Positions 7,149 through 16,324 of a DNA stretch of 64,000 bases are shown piece by piece. Under the pieces are notes generated by a model, which saw only the letters and a list, made by a program, of their open reading frames with translations, was not told the DNA's origin and did not search any database. Location of the stretch: assembly GCA_046328995.1 (NCBI GenBank), contig JAXLVN010000004.1:310001-374000 (forward strand), given 5' to 3'. Every line of letters starts with the position of its first letter. Positions within the stretch are counted from its first letter, which is position 1. The position numbers and the translations under genes were made by a program. Source of the stretch: JADJXV01 sp046328995 (GTDB taxonomy: Bacteria; Bacteroidota; Ignavibacteria; Kapaibacteriales; UBA961).

Positions 7149-10100
7149 ATGAAATTTTCTACTCTTTGCGTGCTTTTAGCGTGCTTTCTCTCTCTGCGTG
7201 CTGCCGGCCAATCGCTTTCCGTCTTTGGTATTGATGAGAGTCAATTCCCTACGGTCAAAGCGAAGATCTATGCCTTTCAAAAGGATGGAAGTCCTGTGCC
7301 GAATCTCACACCTGCCAAGGTCATTGTGACGGAAAACGGCATATCGCGAACTGTAACGTCCGTGACTTGTCCTGCGCCAAACGTCAAGCAGATATCCCTC
7401 ACACTGAGCATCGATGTATCGGGTTCGATGGCAGCCACCGCCGACCCTTTTTCCGAACAGCCCATGCTCCTTGCCAAGGAATATGCACGGTCACTAGTGG
7501 ATGCAATGGCCTCGCCGCCGTCGCAGATTACCCTGCAGATGGCTGATCGTAAGGGATATATTCTCCATGACCTTTCAACAGATAAGTCCAAAATTCTTCA
7601 GACTATTGCCGGGCTGTCACCGGCCGGGGGGAATGACTATCTCGATCAATTACTCCATCCGCAGACCGGTGCGCTTGTGCTTGCGCGCGGAGGAGAGTTC
7701 AAGCGCCATGTTCTTGTCGTGACCGATGGACAGTGGGGACGTCTTTCACCGGCCGACTCGGCGCAGTGTGTGGCCTTGTGCAAGGCAGATAGTATCACGT
7801 TCCATGTGGTGCTTTTAGGTGGCAATCAAGCCGATGAACGTGGTATTATGACCACGTTGCAAGGCATTGCATCCGCAACCGGCGGCGTGGTAGTGACGAG
7901 CATTCGCACGTCCGCCGATGCACGGAAATTTGCACTTGAATTACACCAAAAGATACAGGGCGGTGAGCCATGTGAAATTACCTGGATGTCCGACTCTTCC
8001 TGCACGCGTGAACGCCGGGTAGCCGTGTCGATTCCGGTTACTGCCGTGCTGGCAGAGGCGATGTATCTTGCGCCGGATAATTCCTTTATCGATCTTGCGT
8101 TGAGCACCTCTTCTCTGGCGTTCGGGGCGCTTCCTCCCAAGACTACGGCGCAGCAGACAGTGACCATTACAGCGAGAAATTACCCGGTCATTGTCAGGAA
8201 AATTACCTCTTCTGACCTGCGCTTCTCGGTGATTACCTACGGAGGCACGGCGCCGCCATTTGTGCTGCAACCGGGTAATTCCCGCATTCTCACCGTGCAA
8301 TTTGCCCCAACCGATTCGGGGTATTCTTTCTCTGAAATACAGATTGCTCATAATGCCTGCCTGCCGACGACGGTGCAGGTCTCGGGCGGCTTTCCGTTTA
8401 AGAGGGCAAGTGTACCGTCACTCCGACTTATCACGCCGAATGGCGGTGAACGCTATGGTGTAGGCGAGAGACCGTCGGTTGAGTGGGCAGGAGTCTTGCC
8501 GGAAGACACGATGAGAATTGAAGTGAGCACCAATAATGGCGACAGCTGGACCACCCTCGCAGAGCGTGCGACCGGACTGACGCGCACATGGCAGGTGCCC
8601 TATAGAGTGAGCGACAGCTGCCGCATGAGAATTACCCAACTCCGCCCGACGAACTCCGTTGCGACCACGGTGGTCTTCCCCAAAAGCAGGATGCCGCAGT
8701 GGAATTCAACGGGTAATCAACTCATGACCGTGGCGCTGACCGATAACTCCTCCAAAGTCTGGTATTCGGAGTCCGGTCTGCCAATTACATCCTATCGCGG
8801 ACCCGGCAGCAGACTCACGCGTATCGGGTGGAATACAGCCAAGCGCTTGATTGCGATGGAATATGACGGTAATTCAATTTCAATTTTTAATGATTCAACG
8901 GGTCAGAAAGTAATTACAAATTATGGACTCTTTGAATTGTGGAATCCCGCCGGCGATAGAATCCTCACCCGCGACGGATATATCTTGGATGAGAATGCCT
9001 TCTTAATCCGCCGCCTCGAAGACCCGTTTGAAGACTATGGCGCCGACTCGTTCCGCGTGTTCACAATGCATAAATGGAGTCCGACACGCGAAAATGTCAT
9101 CGCCGTGCAAAAAGGTGTAGCCGGCGGCGGTGATTCGCTTCGAATGTGGGATGTGTCGAAGGAAACATCCCAACCCGCCAAACTCATCAAGTCGGTAGCG
9201 GCACATAATGGAACGATTTACGCGTGTGAATGGAGTCCGTCCGGAAATCGTATCGCCTCAATCGGCGGTGATTCAACGGGTGTGGTCTATAATTTTATCC
9301 TCAATGCTCCCATACGCTTAGTCGGTCATACAGCAGAAGTACGTTCGCTTGCCTGGAGCGCAGGTGACCGCTATGTGGCAACGGGCAGTGAAGATAACAC
9401 GGCTAAGGTTTGGCATACGGGAACAGGGGAAATCAAGCGAACGCTTGATCATGGCGGCGCAGTGAGCGCGGTGGCGTTTAGCTTGGATGGTCGCTTGCTC
9501 GCAACGGGTGGAAAGGATTATATCATTAAGATATGGGAGGTAGAGACCGGTGGGCTGCTGCGTACGTTGCGTGGTCATACGAATGCTATCCTGACGCTTG
9601 GGTTTAGTCCCGAAGGGCGGCGCCTTATCAGCACGAGCAGCGACAGCACGGTGCGTATTTGGGATATTGATTCGACAGAAATTCAGCAGGTAATTTCTGA
9701 GAATGTCTGGAAAATCGAGCAGCCGCAGCTTCAAACAAATGAAATAGACTTTCAGCAGGTGCAGTTCGGCAGTGCGAAGGATTCGGTCGTCAAAAACTTC
9801 GTTAAGAACACCGGCACTCGACCTGTTCTCATCGACAGTATCCGCATTCAGGGCGGCAATGCAGAAGACTTCTCGGCGACGAATGGTTTTTCGGGGTTCA
9901 TGCTGCAGTCCGGCGAGAGCCGCACGGTTGAGGTACAGTTCAAGCCCACAAAAGTCGGCAAGCGGACTTCCGTTGCGGAGGTGTATGTCGGTGGATTTAG
10001 TTTCCCGATACTGCTCAGCGGCGAGGCAGTATTAACGGCTGAGGTGTTGTCGGCGGATATCGACTTCCGCAAAGTAGCTCTTGGCTCGGCAAGAGATACG

Positions 10101-10613
10101 ACCGTGAATGCAATTATTAAAAATTCTAATACCTTACCTCTAACGGTGAGTTTCGCTCTCGCGCTCGACACGGCGCAGTTCAAAGTGCTCACGGGTGGCG
10201 GTATTGTGACGCTCGCGCCGGGTGAGTCCCGCACGATTTCGCTCAGATTCGCACCGACCTCGATTGGCAAGACGAGCGCGCAGCTTGTGTGCTCATACAA
10301 TGGCGCAGGGTCACCGGCGAAAATCGCACTCCTCGGCGAAGGCATTGATAAAGTAGGCGTTGAGGAAGAGGTGAAGCAGGGCGAGCGCGCCACGATTCAC
10401 CCGAATCCCGCGACAAACGCGCTGGAAATCATCCGCACAGGTGAGTTCACGGTAGAAATCACCGACCTCCTCGGTCGCGCGCTCCCGCTTGCGGTGAAGC
10501 ACTTTACAAATAGCGCGCATATTCCGGTCGAGGAAGTTCCGGAAGGTGTGTATTTCGTGAGAATTCACGCGCATGGGGATGTGCAGATGATACCGGTGGT
10601 GGTGCGGCATTAG
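7149..10613 (+). CDS. Very large secreted VWA / WD40 / choice-of-anchor-D protein, T9SS cargo
   Basis: 1154 residues. Signal peptide 1-21 (ends RAAGQ). Von Willebrand A-type domain from about residue 80 to 290, with the metal-site motif D89-V-S91-G-S93. A choice-of-anchor-D immunoglobulin-like domain (about 305-400) and a segment beginning LRLITPNGGERYGVGE (about 420-500) follow. At least four WD40 repeats lie at about 690-840 (for example LVGHTAEVRSLAWSAGDRY). Two more anchor-D domains (about 870-1075) precede a T9SS type A sorting domain (IHPNPATNALEI ... GVYFVRIHAHG, 1085-1154). It is predicted to be exported and attached to the cell surface. The VWA plus intracellular-looking WD40 propeller combination suggests a protein-binding adhesin-like role. 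Monocistronic. Confidence 0.85.
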   Translation: MKFSTLCVLLACFLSLRAAGQSLSVFGIDESQFPTVKAKIYAFQKDGSPVPNLTPAKVIVTENGISRTVTSVTCPAPNVKQISLTLSIDVSGSMAATADPFSEQPMLLAKEYARSLVDAMASPPSQITLQMADRKGYILHDLSTDKSKILQTIAGLSPAGGNDYLDQLLHPQTGALVLARGGEFKRHVLVVTDGQWGRLSPADSAQCVALCKADSITFHVVLLGGNQADERGIMTTLQGIASATGGVVVTSIRTSADARKFALELHQKIQGGEPCEITWMSDSSCTRERRVAVSIPVTAVLAEAMYLAPDNSFIDLALSTSSLAFGALPPKTTAQQTVTITARNYPVIVRKITSSDLRFSVITYGGTAPPFVLQPGNSRILTVQFAPTDSGYSFSEIQIAHNACLPTTVQVSGGFPFKRASVPSLRLITPNGGERYGVGERPSVEWAGVLPEDTMRIEVSTNNGDSWTTLAERATGLTRTWQVPYRVSDSCRMRITQLRPTNSVATTVVFPKSRMPQWNSTGNQLMTVALTDNSSKVWYSESGLPITSYRGPGSRLTRIGWNTAKRLIAMEYDGNSISIFNDSTGQKVITNYGLFELWNPAGDRILTRDGYILDENAFLIRRLEDPFEDYGADSFRVFTMHKWSPTRENVIAVQKGVAGGGDSLRMWDVSKETSQPAKLIKSVAAHNGTIYACEWSPSGNRIASIGGDSTGVVYNFILNAPIRLVGHTAEVRSLAWSAGDRYVATGSEDNTAKVWHTGTGEIKRTLDHGGAVSAVAFSLDGRLLATGGKDYIIKIWEVETGGLLRTLRGHTNAILTLGFSPEGRRLISTSSDSTVRIWDIDSTEIQQVISENVWKIEQPQLQTNEIDFQQVQFGSAKDSVVKNFVKNTGTRPVLIDSIRIQGGNAEDFSATNGFSGFMLQSGESRTVEVQFKPTKVGKRTSVAEVYVGGFSFPILLSGEAVLTAEVLSADIDFRKVALGSARDTTVNAIIKNSNTLPLTVSFALALDTAQFKVLTGGGIVTLAPGESRTISLRFAPTSIGKTSAQLVCSYNGAGSPAKIALLGEGIDKVGVEEEVKQGERATIHPNPATNALEIIRTGEFTVEITDLLGRALPLAVKHFTNSAHIPVEEVPEGVYFVRIHAHGDVQMIPVVVRH

Positions 10614-10627
10614 GTCTGGAAAGATTT

Positions 10628-10703
10628 TTAACGCAAAGCCGCAAAGGGCGCAGAGAATATCCTTTGCGCACTTTGCGTAACCCTTTGCGAGTTTTGCGGT
10701 TAA
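10628..10703. repeat. Dispersed palindromic repeat, TTAACGCAAAG family, copy 1
   Basis: Inverted arms TTAACGCAAAG...GCGCAGAG and CTTTGCG...GCGGTTAA flank a short centre. The same element, including the preceding AAAGATTT, recurs at 12072-12146 and in fragments at 25461-25501, 45221-45254 and 53929-54017. Confidence 0.8.
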
Positions 10704-10789
10704 ATTTGGGTTGGGTTGTGTTGGGGGATGATTCTATTCTTGTACCAACCGCGATAATGAGAACACACGTTTAAAAACCAAGCTGAACT

Positions 10790-11425
10790 ATGAAATTCAA
10801 GCCTCTTACATACATATTGATGGGAGTATTCTCGATTATACAATTTGCCGGTTGCTCTCATAGATTAACTAAGGATAAGAACCTTCTGCATACTTTACAG
10901 ACATATAGTAGTTCCAATGATTTTACTAATTTGAATAACAAAATCAGTAGTGATTTGAAAGAGGATACAACTCATTATTTTCTTATTTCAATCTCACGAT
11001 ACGAATCCACATGCTATCCCCCTCCTTGGCTAAATAGGTTTACAACTCAGTATCTTTTTGTTTATATTGAAGAGCCAGTTATATACCCTGATGGCGAACA
11101 TCATTATGATTTTTATTGGAAAGTCTATAAGTTTACAAATTATTCTGACAAAAAGTATTTAGGAAAAGTGAGTGGAGGAGCTTACAATTTAATAGTGAAC
11201 AAACTGTACGATATACTCAACAATAGACCTGAAGCAAATATCAGGGACAAACTTGGATATGGTTTAGAATTTTCAACATGGATCAATTACAACGGGAGAA
11301 AGATTACAAATAATATAATTAACGGTGGAGACATGGAGAATACGTATGTCAATTTATTTACTGTAGTTAAATCAGCAGTTTATGAATTAGAACTTGAGCA
11401 GTACTATCAAGGGCTTGAGAAGTAA
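10790..11425 (+). CDS. Putative lipoprotein of unknown function
   Basis: 211 residues. The N-terminus MKFKPLTYILMGVFSIIQFAGC is a lipoprotein signal with a lipobox-like QFAGC (cysteine 22). The rest is polar and tyrosine-rich (for example YLFVYIEEPVIYPDGEHHYDFYWKVYKFTNY) with no domain I recognise. Base composition is distinctly more AT-rich than the flanking genes, as are the two small downstream ORFs, which suggests a separate origin. It follows one dispersed repeat and another lies just downstream of the patch. Confidence 0.65.
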   Translation: MKFKPLTYILMGVFSIIQFAGCSHRLTKDKNLLHTLQTYSSSNDFTNLNNKISSDLKEDTTHYFLISISRYESTCYPPPWLNRFTTQYLFVYIEEPVIYPDGEHHYDFYWKVYKFTNYSDKKYLGKVSGGAYNLIVNKLYDILNNRPEANIRDKLGYGLEFSTWINYNGRKITNNIINGGDMENTYVNLFTVVKSAVYELELEQYYQGLEK

Positions 11426-11483
11426 ACTCTTCAATACTACACCACAATGTGATGATTTTCGATGCTATATTCCCAATACATCC

Positions 11484-11687
11484 ATGAATCCGATTGAAAA
11501 GACATTTGTCAAGATCGTACTTGCACTGTGCTCGATTCATGTACTTTGGTTTTTGGTGTACGGCATGTTTATCGTTACGTGTTTGCTTGTCAATGGGCAT
11601 TTGCCGACATCGGATGTTTTTGAACCATTATGGTTGCGGGAGTTTTTGCATAGTATCACCGGGAGTATTTACATTGAAGTTGTTTAG
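11484..11687 (+). CDS. Small putative membrane protein
   Basis: 67 residues from the ATG at 11484, with one long hydrophobic stretch (KIVLALCSIHVLWFLVYGMFIVTCLLV) that could form a helical hairpin, then a soluble tail. The open frame begins further upstream at 11394 but would overlap the lipoprotein gene, so the internal ATG is preferred. It has no recognised family. Same strand and AT-rich composition as its neighbours; it may belong to one transcript with them. Confidence 0.45.
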   Translation: MNPIEKTFVKIVLALCSIHVLWFLVYGMFIVTCLLVNGHLPTSDVFEPLWLREFLHSITGSIYIEVV

Positions 11688-11846
11688 TATTTTCAACGGA
11701 GAGCGAAACATTGCTTTACCTCCATAGTTGAGGGCGGCTAAGACGCCTGTTTTTCATTTGGAAATACAGCATACCGGTCATAGTCAGCATGTTTTCTACC
11801 CCAAAAATCGGCTCTAAAAATAATCCTAAACAACTTCATCGTTATA

Positions 11847-12017
11847 ATGCTCTGTTTTTTCAATTTCTTTATTAGCATCACAGCACTTTTGGGTATGATA
11901 GTCAAAACGAAGAACAAGCGGATTCTGATAGGCACGGTTTTGTTTGTCTTGGTAAATGTGGGGTTCATTTATTTTGTTACTTCGGACCCGGGGTCAGTGC
12001 TTTGGTGCGGTGAATAA
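11847..12017 (+). CDS. Very small putative two-helix membrane protein
   Basis: 56 residues, MLCFFNFFISITALLGMIV then KTKNKRI then LIGTVLFVLVNVGFIYFV and a short tail. Two hydrophobic segments joined by a basic loop are a coherent membrane-hairpin pattern. The frame is also open upstream to 11784. No ribosome-binding site is clear. It could be real or a degraded remnant of a larger gene in this AT-rich patch. Confidence 0.35.
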   Translation: MLCFFNFFISITALLGMIVKTKNKRILIGTVLFVLVNVGFIYFVTSDPGSVLWCGE

Positions 12018-12071
12018 TCAATATGGTAGCATTCAACGTGAAATTTACATATTGATGGTACAAAAAGATTT

Positions 12072-12146
12072 TTAACGCAAAGGCGCAAAGGGCGCAGAGA
12101 ATCACTTTGCGAACTTTGCGTAAACCATAGCGAAATTTGCGGTTAA
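12072..12146. repeat. Dispersed palindromic repeat, TTAACGCAAAG family, copy 2
   Basis: Nearly identical to the copy at 10628-10703 (AACGCAAAGGCGCAAAG arm, TTGCGGTTAA arm). It ends about 50 bases before the phosphofructokinase start. Together the two copies bracket the AT-rich patch at 10.8-12.0 kb. Confidence 0.8.
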
Positions 12147-12195
12147 TTAAATTATATTTCATAAAAAAACTACTTATTATTACAGGAAAATCTCT

Positions 12196-13296
12196 ATGGC
12201 AATTAGAAAAATAGCTTTGAATACCGGTGGCGGTGATGCTCCGGGGTTGAACGCCGTGATACGCTCGGCAGTGCATTCTGCGTTGCATCGCGGGTGGGAA
12301 TGTGTGGGTATTCGTGATGGATACAATGGCATCCTGCAGCCCGACGAATACCCGCACAATGGGCTTATACCATTGACTCATCAGTCGGTGCGCGGGATAA
12401 CGCATTTGGGTGGCACGATACTCGGCACTACGAATCGTGGTAATCCTCTCCATTATCCGGTGCGGCAGGCGGACGGCTCGTATATTGAAATCAATCGTGT
12501 CGATGAATTGCTCGGACGGTTCCGCGAAGAGGGAATTGACGCGCTCGTTGCGATCGGTGGAGATGGTTCGCTCAAAATCGCTAATGCCTTTGTCGAGAAA
12601 GGGTTCCCGGTGGTCGGCGTGCCGAAAACGATTGACAATGATATCTTTGGTACTGAGGTTACGTTCGGTTTTGACAGCGCCGTCAGCTTTGCAACCGAGT
12701 GTATCGACCGCCTGCATTCGACCGCTGAGGCGCATCATCGGGTGATGGTGGTGGAGGTGATGGGACGGTATGCAGGGTGGATAGCTCTTCATGCAGGAGT
12801 AGCAGGCACGGCTGATGCGATTCTCATTCCGGAAATACCGTATTCGATTGATAAAATTGCGGCGAAGGTGCAGGAGCGAGACGCGCGCGGACGCCATTTC
12901 TCGATTATCGTGGTGGCAGAAGGCGCCAAACCGGTCGATGGTGAAACGTCGATTATCGGGAAGTCGATTGGTCAAGCCGAACGTCTCGGAGGTGCCGGCG
13001 AACGTGTGGTGAAGCAGATTGAAGCCCTCACCGGAAAAGAGTCACGGCTGGTCGTGCTCGGGCATTTATTGCGCGGCGGTGCTCCGACGACATTTGACCG
13101 GTTGCTTTCGCTCAGGTTTGGCGCTGCTGCGGTACGTTCTCTTGCCGACGGTATGTCCGGCGTAATGGTCGGTCTCGAATCATCGCACATTCATTGTGTT
13201 CCGTTCAGTGAAGTAGCCGGCAAGATGCGTGGCGTGCCTACGACTTCGGATATTATCCTCACGGCGAAGGATTTGGGGATTACGTTTGGGGATTAG
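12196..13296 (+). CDS. pfkA: 6-phosphofructokinase
   Basis: 366 residues, matching the longer PFK-A subgroup. It phosphorylates fructose 6-phosphate in glycolysis. Visible sites: N-terminal nucleotide loop NTGGGDAPGLN (9-19), GGDGS (121-125) and PKTIDND (143-149) with catalytic D147. At the two positions that set the phosphoryl donor (E. coli 104 and 124) it has Gly124 and Lys144. Gly at the first indicates ATP; Lys at the second is the residue of PPi enzymes. This Gly/Lys mix occurs in some ATP-dependent enzymes, so ATP is the likelier donor. The later MGRYAGW and RLVVLGHLLRGGAPTTFDR motifs are intact. It stands alone. Confidence 0.92.
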   Translation: MAIRKIALNTGGGDAPGLNAVIRSAVHSALHRGWECVGIRDGYNGILQPDEYPHNGLIPLTHQSVRGITHLGGTILGTTNRGNPLHYPVRQADGSYIEINRVDELLGRFREEGIDALVAIGGDGSLKIANAFVEKGFPVVGVPKTIDNDIFGTEVTFGFDSAVSFATECIDRLHSTAEAHHRVMVVEVMGRYAGWIALHAGVAGTADAILIPEIPYSIDKIAAKVQERDARGRHFSIIVVAEGAKPVDGETSIIGKSIGQAERLGGAGERVVKQIEALTGKESRLVVLGHLLRGGAPTTFDRLLSLRFGAAAVRSLADGMSGVMVGLESSHIHCVPFSEVAGKMRGVPTTSDIILTAKDLGITFGD

Positions 13297-13330
13297 GGGC
13301 CATGCTACGTACGATTATAGGTGAAAATGG

Positions 13331-13420
13331 TAAACCTCAGTAGGAGAGCAGAAACCTTAGGTGTTTATTAAACCTCAGTAGGAGAGCAGAAAACCTTAGG
13401 TATTCATTAAACCTCAGTAG
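13331..13420. repeat. Tandem direct repeat, period 38-39, about 2.3 copies
   Basis: The unit TAAACCTCAGTAGGAGAGCA followed by GAAACCTTAGGT and AT-rich spacer starts at 13331, 13369 and 13408. AACCTCAGT and a following AACCTTAGGT are similar half-sites. It lies in the 335-base gap after pfkA, with a terminator at its far end and no gene. Purpose unknown; too few copies and no dyad spacing for a CRISPR array. Confidence 0.7.
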
Positions 13421-13587
13421 CGCAAGGACATTCGCCGAAATGATAAAACCTTATTACCTTATTCCAAAACATAGTTAGGCATCCCCTCACCTCCATGCGG
13501 CTAAAGCAGGCTACTCAAGATGGGGAGTCAAGAGCAAGTCCCGCTTCAGCCGGAGGATAGTGTAGGTGTTGAAGGTACAGAGTATAG

Positions 13588-13632
13588 ACAAAGAACCCGT
13601 GATGGTGCAGCGTTCATCACGGGTTCTTTTGT
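13588..13632. terminator. Bidirectional intrinsic terminator
   Basis: A perfect 15-bp stem (AAAGAACCCGTGATG) with a 10-base loop and T runs in both orientations. It closes the minus-strand propeller gene and can also stop transcripts from pfkA. Confidence 0.88.
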
Positions 13633-15059
13633 TACCGTGCTACGGTGAGCAGCGAAACAGAGTTGTCGCCGCCATTGGAAACACGGAGGAGATATACTCC
13701 TTCGGCCAGGTGACCGGTGGTGATATCGACAGTGCCACGCCCTGTGGTCCAGTCAATGTGCGCGGCAGCAGTTACATCGAGCACTTCGGTGCCAAGCATG
13801 GAGTATAAGCCCACATGAAACGATGACTGAAACTGCGGATCGGTAAATATGCCAACCGTTGCATGCTTCGAAACAGGATTCGGCACCACCGAAAATATCC
13901 ATGTGTGTGCGAGTGCGTCATCAAGCTTTGGCTGTCCTTCGACGCCATTAGCTTCTCCTGTATAGACGACGACGCCTTCACCGCGTGTGCCTACCCATAC
14001 TTGCCCCTTCTTATCGACGGTGAGTCCGTACTCGAGGAAATTACCTACGCCTTGATCGGCGTAACGTCCGGGAGGTAATTGCACCTTCAGCCATTTCTTG
14101 GTTTGTTTATTATACTTAGCTAAATAGTCAGGATGCATTGTTACCCATAAATTACCTTGATTATCTTCGGCTGCCGACGTGACGAAAATACTTCGCTGCG
14201 CATCATCAGGACGTATGCTTGGTATTTCTTTGCGGTCGAGCACTGTCCATTCGGAGTTGTCGGGGTTAAAATTGAGGATGTAGTCAGGCTGAGCATTCAT
14301 CCATATTTTACCATCACGAGCTATGTGAATTTTCCCTGCACTGGTAAATGTAATGACTTGATTGTCAATTCTGAGTGTGTCAAATAATGTGCGATTGCCT
14401 GTGATGGGGTCGAAGCGCACAATGCCACCGTAGGCCAAATACCAGATAATACCATGTTTGTCGATTTCCATCGACGCTGAACCTACCTCACCGGCAATTC
14501 CATAGATCGGGAACTCCTTCGCATCCTTCAAGATAGGGTATTGTGTCCACTTCCCGTCATAAAACCTTGAAAGTGACATAGCATTGGACATACCTGAAAG
14601 CCAGAGTCCACCGCTGCTATCCATGGCAAGACTATTGACAGAATAGTAATTGGGGTCGTTACCCGAAGTAGCGGATGGATCATATGCCCAAGCCTTACCA
14701 TTATAGTACTTTGTCATTTTACGAAGCTTTGTATCGTAATATTTGAGACCGTAGGTGGTAGCTACCCATAAGTTGTCATGCAAATCTTTGACCAAATTTA
14801 CCACTTCACCTACATAACTTTGTGGGTTGTCTGCATCGACGAAAAAAGATTCCCATAGATCTTTATTGATGCTAAACAGACCTTGTTGAAACCCACAAAC
14901 AACTTCACCATTGCTGAGTATTACGATGGCTTTAGCGTATGATTTGGTTTTCATTGAATCGCTGATAGTGGCATTCCTATCGTATTGAATCCACTGAGCA
15001 TTACATATATTTGCAATTGTTATAAATGTGAGAAGAAGAAGAATCAAAGAAGTTTTCAT
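13632..15059 (-). CDS. Secreted two-component-regulator-type beta-propeller protein, T9SS cargo
   Basis: 475 residues. Signal peptide ends NICNAQ (about 22). The body carries repeated blades such as DLHDNLWVATTYGLKYYD, DSSGGLWLSGMSN, DGKIWMNAQPDYILNF and DKKGQVWVGTRGEGVVVY, the regulator-propeller motif first known from hybrid histidine kinases. The C-terminal 90 residues form a T9SS type A sorting domain (VVPNPVSKHATVGIF ... HLAEGVYLLRVSNG). No kinase part is present, so this is an exported binding or scaffold protein. Paralogous in build to the protein at 56580-58196. Confidence 0.82.
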   Translation of the reverse strand: MKTSLILLLLTFITIANICNAQWIQYDRNATISDSMKTKSYAKAIVILSNGEVVCGFQQGLFSINKDLWESFFVDADNPQSYVGEVVNLVKDLHDNLWVATTYGLKYYDTKLRKMTKYYNGKAWAYDPSATSGNDPNYYSVNSLAMDSSGGLWLSGMSNAMSLSRFYDGKWTQYPILKDAKEFPIYGIAGEVGSASMEIDKHGIIWYLAYGGIVRFDPITGNRTLFDTLRIDNQVITFTSAGKIHIARDGKIWMNAQPDYILNFNPDNSEWTVLDRKEIPSIRPDDAQRSIFVTSAAEDNQGNLWVTMHPDYLAKYNKQTKKWLKVQLPPGRYADQGVGNFLEYGLTVDKKGQVWVGTRGEGVVVYTGEANGVEGQPKLDDALAHTWIFSVVPNPVSKHATVGIFTDPQFQSSFHVGLYSMLGTEVLDVTAAAHIDWTTGRGTVDITTGHLAEGVYLLRVSNGGDNSVSLLTVAR

Positions 15060-15091
15060 AATCAGTAATAATAATATAAAGGATAATGAAA

Positions 15092-15145
15092 TAAAGCGGG
15101 CAGAAGTGGTAAGTAACTTATTAGGTTAGTGTCACTGCCCGCTTA
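15092..15145 (-). terminator. Intrinsic terminator for the cysteine-rich secreted protein gene
   Basis: A 10-bp stem AAGCGGGCAG / CTGCCCGCTT with a 31-base loop that includes further pairing. On the minus strand it is followed by TTTATTTC. Confidence 0.65.
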
Positions 15146-15186
15146 CGTCGATTGAACTACTTAGCTTTGCCACTATATTCAAACTA

Positions 15187-15843
15187 CTATTGACATATAC
15201 GGAGACAAGGGATAGGATTACCGGCTGCATCATGGGTAGTAGCAGGGCATGTGGCTCCATTGTTGACAATGCTGACTAATGTTTCGTTAAGTTGCTTAAC
15301 ACCATTGACATATTCATAGCACACCCGCCATTGTTCTTCACAACGGCCGATGTTACCATTGCCGCAAGGAGTGCGAACCCAAGTTGCAGTGGTTGGATCA
15401 AAAAATTCCTCAGAATAGCAACTTGCATGGAGGATACGATAGATGGTTTTACTCATAGCAGGACATGGTGGAATAGGAGTATTTACAGCAGCCCCCATTC
15501 CTCCATCTGTAGATGTCCAAGGGTGTAAATTGACGATAAGATGCCGGGAAGCAATGCGAATAAGGTCATTCATATCGTATGAGCCGGTGCATCCATGCCC
15601 CCGTGAAATGGCACCTATATAGATTTCTACTTCTCCACCATTAAAAGGAGTCGTTCTCCAGCACCATTGAAAAGTGATGAAGCAGCCGCTACCGAGGGGA
15701 GATTCGATAGTTGTTGAGTATGAGCCTATAAAAGGAATATTCGGATAATCATTGGGGGCAGGGGTGGGGCATTGTGCGTTAGCAGATTGAAGACAAGTGA
15801 GTGACAGTAGTAGGGCCACGGCGATGAGTGTGAAAGTTCTCAT
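15187..15843 (-). CDS. Cysteine-rich secreted protein of unknown family (paralogue A)
   Basis: 218 residues from the ATG at 15843; an upstream in-frame start would put 21 non-signal-like residues before the signal peptide, so the internal ATG (MRTFTLIAVALLL ... ANAQ) is chosen. The mature part has about ten cysteines, probably forming disulfides in the periplasm or outside. It shares layout and motifs with the protein at 47880-48701: an early VEIYIG/VEIG strand, an ASCY motif, a WRVCYEY/YKICYDI motif and an ending of the form TCP...CxRxC-like residues. There is no T9SS sorting domain, so its export beyond the periplasm is unclear. Confidence 0.7.
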   Translation of the reverse strand: MRTFTLIAVALLLSLTCLQSANAQCPTPAPNDYPNIPFIGSYSTTIESPLGSGCFITFQWCWRTTPFNGGEVEIYIGAISRGHGCTGSYDMNDLIRIASRHLIVNLHPWTSTDGGMGAAVNTPIPPCPAMSKTIYRILHASCYSEEFFDPTTATWVRTPCGNGNIGRCEEQWRVCYEYVNGVKQLNETLVSIVNNGATCPATTHDAAGNPIPCLRICQ

Positions 15844-16324
15844 GAAGAATTCCAGTCGTAAATGTGTAACAATAAGAAGATTGAAGTAAAGGTTGTTCCG
15901 GGGCAAGTGTGAAAAATAATAGTGATACTTGCCCCGGCAAATTGGTCACGGAGAAATGGCGATCTCCGTATGGTTCTTTTTCTCGACTGCTATGGTTGGT
16001 TTATCCTCAGGCCATCATCCGTGCAGCGAGAAAAATACCGCCGGCTGCCATGAGCTGTAAAAAGGATTCTTTGACATCACCTGTGAAAATGTGATACAAC
16101 CTAAATTATGGTGGTGAGGAAAAAAAATAATGGTGAAAAGTAGTAACCGCTACTATAGTGTGAAGGTGAAAATGATGCTTCACACAATGCAAAGTGTCTG
16201 ATACTGTAGAAAAGGTTGCAGTGGAGGTGAAATATTTTTTTATTGGGGAGAAATTGCTTGTTAAGAGGGCAGAGAAGTATAGGTTTGTAAAGGTGTTACA
16301 GGGTATTGCTTGTTTCTGGAAATT
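15844..16324. other. Long intergenic region with a leader hairpin
   Basis: 481 bases with no convincing gene. A perfect 11-bp stem (15898-15908 CCGGGGCAAGT with 15927-15937) stands about 55 bases before the cysteine-rich protein start on the minus strand and has no T run, so it would be a stable mRNA leader hairpin rather than a terminator. A weaker 8-bp hairpin (16158-16185) lies after the metalloprotease gene. A minus-strand frame reading FTGDVKESFLQLMAAGGIFL (within about 15998-16090) is open but has no good start. Confidence 0.5.

Noticed and set aside
11977..12975. Minus-strand ORF of 332 residues opposite pfkA
   Set aside because: It is the antisense shadow of a well-conserved phosphofructokinase, with no domain of its own, and ends inside a repeat.
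13331..13420. Possible CRISPR array after pfkA
   Set aside because: Only 2.3 copies, no variable spacers and no cas genes; the units are simply contiguous direct repeats.
15998..16090. Minus-strand short open frame reading FTGDVKESFLQLMAAGGIFL
   Set aside because: Coherent residues but no plausible start codon with a ribosome-binding site; kept only as a note in the intergenic entry.
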